A stretch of DNA of 11,626 nt from Chloroflexota bacterium (GTDB lineage: Bacteria; Chloroflexota; Anaerolineae; Anaerolineales; UBA4823). A model generated the notes under the pieces. That model saw only the letters and a program-made list of their open reading frames with translations, did not search any database and had not been told where the DNA came from. The stretch spans positions 1 through 11,626 of the forward strand of contig JAEWYL010000230.1 of NCBI GenBank assembly GCA_023395675.1, given 5' to 3'. The translations under genes were made by a program, and so were the position numbers. Below are positions 6,511 to 11,626 of this stretch, in pieces. Position 1 is the stretch's first letter. Each line of letters begins with the position of its first letter.

Positions 6511-9500
6511 TCATACCTGTTTCATCAACTGCTCGACCCGGCTCTCGCCCACGCTGAAGTAGCGGGCCTCGGGATGGTGGACGATGATGGCCGCCGTGGA
6601 CTGCTCGGGCACGAGCTGGCAGGCTTCGGTCAGGCTCATCCCCAGCTCCTTCTCGGCCGGGAGCAGCTCGAACACCTTGCGGTGGTCCTCCAGGTCCGGG
6701 ATCGCCGGGTAGCCCCAGGAGTAGCGCTTTCCCCGGCCCTGGGGCAGCCCCAGCTCGCGCAGGATGTGGCGGTGCAGGTATTCGGCCGCGGCCTCGGCGG
6801 TCTGCACCGCCAGCCCGTGGGTGAAGTAACCCTGCGAGTAATCCCCGGCCTCCTGCAGCCGGTCGAAGCGGTCGGTCGCCTCCTGGCCCACGGTGACCAC
6901 CTGCAGGGCGACCAGGTCCACCCGCTCTGAGCCCAGCGGGGCGAAATAATCCGCCAGGCACAGGCGGTCGGATTCCGGCTGGCGCGGGAATTGGAAGCGC
7001 GCCAGCTCGGCCCTCCGGCCCGCCTCCAGCGAGGCCGGGTCGTACAGGACCAGGTCGTCGCCCTCCGCCTGGCAGGGCCAGTAGCCGTACACACCCTGCG
7101 GACTGAGCCAGCCTTCGCGCAGGGCCTGGCGCTGCATCGCCTCCAGCCGGGCGTTGAACTCCTGTTCCAGGCGCTGCCATTCCTCGCCGTGGGCGTTCTT
7201 CGCCCCCCACGAGAGGCGGAAGAGCTCGTTCTTCGCCAGGTGCTGGAAGACCATCTCCAGGGGCATCGTGCGCACCACGCGGGGGCCAAAGCTGAACCCG
7301 GGAGGGAGCTCCAGGGGCGCCGGCTCGACCGAGGAGCGCTCCCGGGCGGGCGCCTGCCGGCGCTCCCGCGGCTCCCTGCCCATTTCATGCGCGGCCTCGG
7401 CGTACAGGCGCTCCAGCAGGGCCGGGCGCCGCTCCGGGTCCACCAGGGCGTCCGCCACTCCCAGACCCTCGAAAGCGTCCTTGCAGTAGAACACGCCCGG
7501 CTCGTAGGGCTGCCCGTCTTCGGTGTAGAGGATGCGCCAGCCGAAACGGCGGTTGATGGCCGCCCCGCCCACCAGCACCGGGAACTTCAACCCCCGCCGC
7601 TGCAGTTCATTGACGATCAGGGGCATCTGCTTGCTGGTGTTGACCAGCAGGGCGCTCAGGCCGATGGCGCTGGCGTTCACCTCCACCGCTTTGGAGAGGA
7701 TCGTCTCCGCCGGGACCTGTTTCCCCAGGTCCACCACCGTGTAGCCGTTGTTGACCAGGATGGTCTTCACCAGGTTCTTACCGATATCGTGCACATCGCC
7801 GTAGACGGTCGCCAGCACCACGGTGCCCTTGGTGACCCCCTCCTGGCGTTCGAGGTACTGCTCCACGTGGGCCACCGCCTTTTTCATCACCTCGGCGGAC
7901 TGGAGCACGAACGGCAGGATCAGCTCTCCCGCCCCGAACTTATCCCCCACCTCTTTCATGGCGGGCAGCAGCACTGTGTTCAGGATATCCACCGCCGTCT
8001 CGTGCTGGGGCCGGTGCCCGTTCGCCGCCAGGATCTCCTCGATATCCGCCTCCACGCCCTCTTTATGGCGGTGGAGGATGCGCCAGTGCAGGCGCTCCTG
8101 GGGCGTCATCCCGGCGGTGGCCTCCTCGCCGGAGCCGCTCTGCCGGGAGGGCGCGGCGGTGGCCGCTTCGAAATGCTCGATGAAGCGCTGCAGCGCGTCG
8201 GGCCGCCGGTTGAAGATCAGGTCCTCCGCCAGGGCGCGCTCCTCCTCTGGGATCTCGGCATAGGGGGTGATATGGGCCGGGTTGACGATCGCCATATCCA
8301 GACCGGCGTTGACGGCGTGGTAGAGCGCCACGCTGTTGAGCACCGGGCGGGCGGCCGGGCTGAGGCCGAAGGAAATATTGCTGATGCCCAGTGAGGTCAT
8401 CACGCCCGGCAGCTCCTGCTTGATCAGGCGGATGGCCTCGATGGTCTCGATGGCTGAATTGGCAAACTCGGCTTCCCCGGTCGCCAGGGTGAAGGTGAGG
8501 GTATCGTAGACCAGCGCCTCCGGGCGCAGCCCGTGGTCCTTCACCGCGATCTCGTACAGCCGCCGGGCCACTTCCAGCTTGGCCTGGGCGGTCTTCGCCA
8601 TCCCGTCCTCGTCAATCGTCAGGCAGAGCACCGCCGCGTTCTGAGCCGCCGCCAGGGCGAAGACCCGGTCCGCTTTCTCCCGCCCGCTCTCCAGATGGGT
8701 GGAGTTCAGCAGGCAGCGCCCGGGGGCCGTTTTCAGGGCCGTTTCCATCACCTCCGGCTCGGTAGTGTCAATCACCAGGGGCACGTCCACCGCCTGGGCC
8801 AGCTTCTTGACCACTTTCTGCATCAGGTAGGCTTCATCCTGGCGCTCGGTGACCGCCACAGAGAGGTCCAGGGCGTGCGCGCCGCCCTCCACCTGCTCCC
8901 GCGCCAGCTCCAGGATCGTGTCCCAGTCCTCCGCCAGCAGCAGGCGCTTGAAACGCCGCGAGCCCTGGGCGTTGCAGCGCTCGCCGATCAGCAGCGGCGG
9001 CGGCTCCTGCTGCATCGGGGTGGCCCGGATCGAGGAGGAGAGCCTGGGCTGCGCCGCCGCGGGCCGGGGAGCGGCGGGCCGGGCGTGGACCTTCTCCACC
9101 AGCAGCCGCAGGTGCTCGGGGGTGGTGCCGCAGCAGCCGCCCACCACGCTGATGCCGTGCTTCTCGATGAACTCGGTCAGGGCCTGCGCGAAGGGCTCCG
9201 GCTCCAGGGGATAGACCGCCTCGCCGTCCACGTTCAGCGGCAGCCCCGCGTTGGGGATGCAAGAGACCGGCAGGCTGGCCTGCTCGCCCAGGAACTGGAT
9301 CGGGGCGCGCATATGCTCGGGCCCGGTGGAACAGTTGAGGCCGATCACGTCCACCGGCAGGCCCTCCAGGATGGTCAGGGCGGCCCCGATGTCGGTGCCC
9401 AGCAGCATGCGCCCGGTGGTGTCCAGGGTGACCTGGGCCTGGATAGGGACGCGGATGCCCGTCTCCTCGAAGGCGGCCTGCACCCCGGCGATGGCGGCCT

Positions 9501-10035
9501 TCAGCTCCAGGATATCCTGGGAGGTCTCCAGCAGGATCAGGTCCACCCCGCCCTGCAGCAGCCCCAGCGCCTGCTCGCGGAACACTTCCGCCAGCTCGTC
9601 GAAGGAGACGTTCGACAGGTCGGGGTCGTCCGCCGAAGGCAGCTTGCCGGAGGGCCCGATCGAGCCGGCCACGAAGCGGGGGCGGCCGGAGGTGGAATAT
9701 TCGTCCGCCAGGCTGCGCGCCAGGGCGGCCGCGGCGCGGTTAATCTCGACCGTCCGCTCTCCCAGACCGTACTCGCCCAGGGTCATGCGGTTGGCGCGGA
9801 AAGTATCCGTTTCGATCACGTCCACGCCCACCTCCAGGAACGAGCGGTGGACCTTCTCCACGGCAGCCGGGTAGCTGAGGACCAGGTAATCGTTGCAGCC
9901 GTTGTACTGCTCCCCGCCGAAGTGGCCGGCATCCAGCCCCTGCGCCTGCAGGCTGGTCCCCATCGCGCCGTCGAAGACCAGCACTCGCTCGCGCAGCGCC
10001 TCGAGATAACGTTGGTTGGTGTGCTTGGGTTGCAT
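6511..10035 (-). CDS. metH: Cobalamin-dependent methionine synthase
   Basis: Transfers the methyl group of 5-methyl-THF to homocysteine through methylcobalamin. The 1174-residue product has all four MetH modules. The homocysteine barrel (about 1-325) has Cys235 (GLNCSTGP) and Cys301-Cys302 (GGCCGTT) as zinc ligands. After an Ala/Pro-rich linker comes the pterin-binding barrel (about 350-625, beginning LLIGERCNAQGS). The B12 cap and Rossmann domains (about 655-870) carry GDVHDIGKN, with His749 as the lower cobalt ligand. A C-terminal reactivation domain (about 930-1174) has R1104-x3-G1108-Y1109, matching the RxxxGY AdoMet-binding motif of E. coli MetH. The protein is about 50 residues shorter than E. 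coli MetH (1227), and the reactivation domain looks divergent, of cyanobacterial/Chloroflexi type. The ATG follows AAGGAAG by about 7 nt. An S-box lies upstream and the HMT-MTHFR fusion gene downstream. Confidence 0.97.
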   Translation of the reverse strand: MQPKHTNQRYLEALRERVLVFDGAMGTSLQAQGLDAGHFGGEQYNGCNDYLVLSYPAAVEKVHRSFLEVGVDVIETDTFRANRMTLGEYGLGERTVEINRAAAALARSLADEYSTSGRPRFVAGSIGPSGKLPSADDPDLSNVSFDELAEVFREQALGLLQGGVDLILLETSQDILELKAAIAGVQAAFEETGIRVPIQAQVTLDTTGRMLLGTDIGAALTILEGLPVDVIGLNCSTGPEHMRAPIQFLGEQASLPVSCIPNAGLPLNVDGEAVYPLEPEPFAQALTEFIEKHGISVVGGCCGTTPEHLRLLVEKVHARPAAPRPAAAQPRLSSSIRATPMQQEPPPLLIGERCNAQGSRRFKRLLLAEDWDTILELAREQVEGGAHALDLSVAVTERQDEAYLMQKVVKKLAQAVDVPLVIDTTEPEVMETALKTAPGRCLLNSTHLESGREKADRVFALAAAQNAAVLCLTIDEDGMAKTAQAKLEVARRLYEIAVKDHGLRPEALVYDTLTFTLATGEAEFANSAIETIEAIRLIKQELPGVMTSLGISNISFGLSPAARPVLNSVALYHAVNAGLDMAIVNPAHITPYAEIPEEERALAEDLIFNRRPDALQRFIEHFEAATAAPSRQSGSGEEATAGMTPQERLHWRILHRHKEGVEADIEEILAANGHRPQHETAVDILNTVLLPAMKEVGDKFGAGELILPFVLQSAEVMKKAVAHVEQYLERQEGVTKGTVVLATVYGDVHDIGKNLVKTILVNNGYTVVDLGKQVPAETILSKAVEVNASAIGLSALLVNTSKQMPLIVNELQRRGLKFPVLVGGAAINRRFGWRILYTEDGQPYEPGVFYCKDAFEGLGVADALVDPERRPALLERLYAEAAHEMGREPRERRQAPARERSSVEPAPLELPPGFSFGPRVVRTMPLEMVFQHLAKNELFRLSWGAKNAHGEEWQRLEQEFNARLEAMQRQALREGWLSPQGVYGYWPCQAEGDDLVLYDPASLEAGRRAELARFQFPRQPESDRLCLADYFAPLGSERVDLVALQVVTVGQEATDRFDRLQEAGDYSQGYFTHGLAVQTAEAAAEYLHRHILRELGLPQGRGKRYSWGYPAIPDLEDHRKVFELLPAEKELGMSLTEACQLVPEQSTAAIIVHHPEARYFSVGESRVEQLMKQV

Positions 10036-10314
10036 CAGAATACTTCCTTTCCCCTGTGCATGGTGGGTGCTTGATGGGTGCGTCCTGTCCCCCCGGCCAG
10101 ACCCCCAAAAACCTGTCCGTATGATTTTATTCTTGGTGCGCAGGGCGCCCTGCTCAACAACAAAACCGTTTTTCGGCCAGACCCAAAGGATCTATCCTAA
10201 AAATTAATTTTTGTTGTTGTTTTTATGAGGGCGTATCCCCCCATCACAACAACAGTACATTTTTCGGATAGGTTCTAAAGGTCTTAAAGACCTTCAGGGT
10301 CTTTCCAGGCAGGC
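10036..10314 (-). other. Long non-coding leader between the S-box terminator and metH
   Basis: No convincing gene is present here. The segment is much more AT-rich in its middle than its neighbours. It contains a perfect 14-bp palindrome GCAGGGCGCCCTGC (10140-10153), AAAAATTAATTTTT (10199-10212), an exact 11-bp direct repeat CGGCCAGACCC at 10094-10104 and 10174-10184, and several TTGTTG/CAACAA tracts. I found no good promoter or second riboswitch in it. Such a long gap between a riboswitch terminator and the first gene is unusual. An inserted element or an added regulatory layer are both possible. Confidence 0.5.
10278..10304 (-). other. Three alternating complementary arms just downstream of the S-box terminator
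   Basis: On the plus strand the arms are AAGGTCTT (10278-10285), AAGACCTT (10287-10294) and GGTCTTT (10298-10304). The middle arm can pair with either outer arm, giving two mutually exclusive small hairpins. On the minus strand they would be transcribed about 10 nt after the riboswitch U-run. The arrangement resembles an attenuator switch but has no following U-run of its own. Function is unproven. Confidence 0.45.
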
Positions 10315-10344
10315 AAAAAAAAAGCCTCTCGGGAAGTGAGAGGC
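10315..10344 (-). terminator. Intrinsic terminator of the SAM-I riboswitch
   Basis: On the minus strand a 7-bp stem GCCTCTC/GAGAGGC (10344-10338 with 10330-10324) with a 7-nt loop is followed immediately by nine U (10323-10315). It lies about 25 nt after the closing strand of the S-box P1 helix, as expected for SAM-dependent premature termination. The CTCTC of its 5' arm can also pair with GAGAG just after P1, providing a plausible antiterminator. Confidence 0.9.
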
Positions 10345-10367
10345 GCAGCCTGCTGTATGAGGGGTAT

Positions 10368-10511
10368 CTCTCATCTTCCAGTGTGCGCGTCGCTGCGCGC
10401 ATGCTGCCGGAATTGGCACCAAGACCCAGCCTGACCGCCTGGTTAGCGTCCTGACTGGCTCCGGTTGCCGAGGTTTCTTCGGGCCGGTCCCTCCACCTCT
10501 CTGGATGAGCG
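10368..10511 (-). promoter_or_regulatory. SAM-I (S-box) riboswitch controlling the metH operon
   Basis: The aptamer binds S-adenosylmethionine and promotes termination when SAM is plentiful. On the minus strand P1 is CTCATC (10509-10504) with GATGAG (10375-10370). Between them run the hallmark S-box blocks: AGAGAGGTGGAGGGAC, GGCCCGAAGAAACC, CGGCAACC and GGTGCCAATTCC. The usual kink-turn text GATGAAACC reads GAAGAAACC here, a one-base variation. A canonical terminator follows at 10344-10315. The downstream genes, metH and an HMT-MTHFR fusion, are classic S-box targets. Outer boundaries may be off by a few bases. Confidence 0.96.
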
Positions 10512-10552
10512 CGGGCGCTGATTCCCGCTCCGGATTCAGTTGTCAGGCGAAG

Positions 10553-10581
10553 AGTCTATCATAACGGACTAAGAAAGTCAA
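10553..10581 (-). promoter_or_regulatory. Promoter candidate for the S-box/metH operon
   Basis: On the minus strand TTGACT (10581-10576) is followed after 17 nt by TAGACT (10558-10553), a moderate sigma-70 match placed about 45 nt before the aptamer. An overlapping alternative -10, TATGAT (10563-10558), has a better hexamer but is only 12 nt from TTGACT. It belongs to the 9-mer TATGATAGA also found at 4080-4088. The exact -10 is uncertain. Confidence 0.5.
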
Positions 10582-10747
10582 TTAGGTTTTCTTTAGAGTG
10601 TGCCCGCCCAACGCCGAATCCTGACAACTTTTGCGTACTCCCCACTTTCAGACGCCGGAAACCGCCCCGGCGCTGCGTTAATAGAGACAGGATGAAGCGC
10701 CGAACACCTCGCCTGGGGTCCTTTCAACATTGAAAACTAAATCCCCC
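10564..10747. other. Divergent intergenic region with no gene
   Basis: No convincing coding sequence is present between the minus-strand S-box promoter and the plus-strand promoter at 10748. One short hairpin is visible: CGCCGG at 10653-10658 with CCGGCG at 10667-10672, around an 8-nt loop, without a T-run. A smaller GACT/AGTC pairing lies within the S-box promoter spacer. Nothing else recognisable was seen. Confidence 0.5.
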
Positions 10748-10775
10748 TTTACAACTCCGATTAATGGCCTATAAT
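10748..10775 (+). promoter_or_regulatory. Sigma-70-type promoter for the SLOG-like gene
   Basis: TTTACA at 10748-10753 and a perfect TATAAT at 10770-10775 are separated by 16 nt in a locally AT-rich stretch. Transcription would start near 10782, leaving an untranslated leader of about 200 nt before the start codon at 10990. The hexamers are read directly; activity is inferred. Confidence 0.75.
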
Positions 10776-10814
10776 TCCGGTACTTTTCAATCCACCTGAA
10801 TTGGATATTTTGAG

Positions 10815-10894
10815 CTTATGCAGTTCTAAAAAAGGGGGAGTTTGTCAGGGCGCAGCCCGCACAAACTCCCTTCCTCTCACCACAACTGCGTAAG
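10815..10894. other. Long composite hairpin in the leader of the SLOG-like gene
   Basis: The outer stem CTTATGCAGTT (10815-10825) pairs with AACTGCGTAAG (10884-10894) with one G-U wobble. An inner perfect stem GGGAGTTTGT (10836-10845) pairs with 10861-10870. A 2x2 internal loop leads to GGGC/GCCC (10848-10851 with 10855-10858) closed by a GCA loop. Read on the minus strand, the inner hairpin is followed by CCC and six T (10833-10828), so it also has the form of an intrinsic terminator facing away from the gene. It may be a structured leader RNA element, a minus-strand terminator, or a remnant palindromic repeat. I match it to no known riboswitch. Confidence 0.6.
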
Positions 10895-10989
10895 AGCCTG
10901 CCCGAAAAATCGGAGCCAGCAGTCCACGTCCCGCCCTGAGGTAATTTATTCAAACTGGCAAGCGGCATTGAGAAGTGATTGGAGCAACG

Positions 10990-11544
10990 ATGATTATTAC
11001 TGGAATCGCCCACGCCCCCGTCCGGCTTTTAGAGCGGACCAGCCTGCCCTCCGCGGAATTGATCCACCTGGCCAGGCTTGCCTTGCAGACATACGGCGCC
11101 ACCCGGCTGATCACCAGCCTGGCCCCAGGTTGGGAACAGGCGCTGGCGCACGCTGCCTTTGAATCCGGCATCCCCTACACAGTCGCCGTCCCCTTCCCGG
11201 GCCGCGACCATGAATGGAAGAAAGAGGAGCGGGTTCACTATTACAAGTTTATCGCCCGGGCCGACCGCGTGCACCGCATCTCGGACCGCTACCACGTCCT
11301 GGCCTCTCTCGACGCCCACCTGTGGCAGGTGGACCGCGCCGACACCCTGATCGCCCTGTGGGACTACGATTTCCGCGGCGAGACCTACGACACCATGCAG
11401 TACGCCACCCAGAGCGAGAAACAGGTGGTCAACCTGTGGGAGGACTGGTCCCTCCTGCGCGAGATCCGCAAGACCCTGCGCGTGCGCACCCTGCCCGTCC
11501 CCACCCCCAAAGTCGGGGCCCGGGTCTACGAGCGCAAAGCCTGA
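10990..11544 (+). CDS. SLOG-superfamily (YpsA/DprA-like Rossmann) protein
   Basis: The 184-residue product reads as a single Rossmann-like domain resembling the SLOG superfamily and, more loosely, YpsA/DUF1273. Beta strand 1 gives MIITGIAHAP. LITSLAPGWEQALAHAA corresponds to the glycine-rich phosphate loop followed by the conserved acidic residue and helix. PFPGRDHEW, the tyrosine in the following helix and the AD-RVHRISDRYHV block match the middle of the fold. VDRADTLIALWDYDFRGETYDTMQYA matches the SLOG C-terminal strand-loop-helix. Members bind nucleotides or nucleotide-derived ligands; no specific substrate can be claimed. The classical double glycine of the loop is altered to SLAPG. The ATG at 10990 has GGAG at 10981-10984 with 5-nt spacing; an in-frame GTG at 10975 is a weaker alternative adding five residues. 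It stands alone, with its own promoter and a structured leader. Confidence 0.75.
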   Translation: MIITGIAHAPVRLLERTSLPSAELIHLARLALQTYGATRLITSLAPGWEQALAHAAFESGIPYTVAVPFPGRDHEWKKEERVHYYKFIARADRVHRISDRYHVLASLDAHLWQVDRADTLIALWDYDFRGETYDTMQYATQSEKQVVNLWEDWSLLREIRKTLRVRTLPVPTPKVGARVYERKA

Positions 11545-11569
11545 AATATCTACTTTAAATGCACGTTGT

Positions 11570-11615
<46 letters not shown>

Positions 11616-11626
11616 GGGGAGAAAGG

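Noticed and set aside
8533..10074. 513-residue open frame antisense to metH, and similar long plus-strand frames at 6991-8394 and 5556-6557
   Set aside because: They are antisense shadows of metH and the HMT-MTHFR gene with no motif content.
10036..10314. Possible cobalamin riboswitch or second S-box in the metH leader
   Set aside because: I could not find a B12-box-like sequence or a second set of S-box core motifs.
10368..10511. GAAGAAACC in place of GATGAAACC in the S-box kink-turn as a functional defect
   Set aside because: The changed base is in the kink-turn loop, where I expect variation to be tolerated; all other core blocks are intact.
10842..11162. Open frames around the SLOG-like gene start (10842-11162 plus, 10816-11013 minus)
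   Set aside because: They cross the leader hairpin and overlap the SLOG-like gene out of frame; no domain signal or ribosome-binding site.

Overview
This is a GC-rich bacterial chromosomal window holding two housekeeping regulons. The best taxonomic guess is Chloroflexota, class Anaerolineae. That is an inference from the high GC content, the T-box-controlled pheST, the divergent cyanobacteria/Chloroflexi-like activation domain of MetH, and a small hydrophobic protein of a kind I associate with that group. No marker gene settles it. All gene calls rest on reading translated motifs, not on a database search.

Layout. Positions 1-388 hold a near-consensus sigma-70 promoter (TTGACA, 17-nt spacer, GATAAT) and a T-box leader with a phenylalanine UUC specifier and a terminator. 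They drive pheS (389-1453) and pheT (1514-4063), the two subunits of phenylalanyl-tRNA synthetase; a perfect 15-bp hairpin lies between the two genes. An intergenic stretch with an extended -10 promoter and a long G-run/C-run palindrome precedes a gene for an 88-residue membrane protein (4217-4483). A strong convergent hairpin terminator (4490-4528) separates this plus-strand block from a minus-strand methionine operon. In transcription order that operon is: promoter near 10553-10581, SAM-I (S-box) riboswitch with intrinsic terminator, an unusually long unexplained leader segment (10036-10314), metH (10035-6511), and 7 nt later a bifunctional homocysteine S-methyltransferase / methylenetetrahydrofolate reductase (6503-4551). 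A divergent promoter region (10564-10989) then leads, through a structured leader, to a plus-strand SLOG-superfamily (YpsA-like) protein gene (10990-11544). The window ends in a 34-G homopolymer followed by a C-rich arm.

How the genes work together. Uncharged tRNA-Phe is expected to turn on pheST through the T-box. Low S-adenosylmethionine is expected to turn on the metH operon through the S-box. The MTHFR domain makes 5-methyl-tetrahydrofolate, MetH uses it with cobalamin to methylate homocysteine, and the second methyltransferase domain offers a cobalamin-independent route. I see no clear undescribed system. The most interesting unexplained items are the poly-G/poly-C palindromes, the structured leader before the SLOG gene, and the non-coding segment with mutually exclusive hairpins between the S-box terminator and metH.
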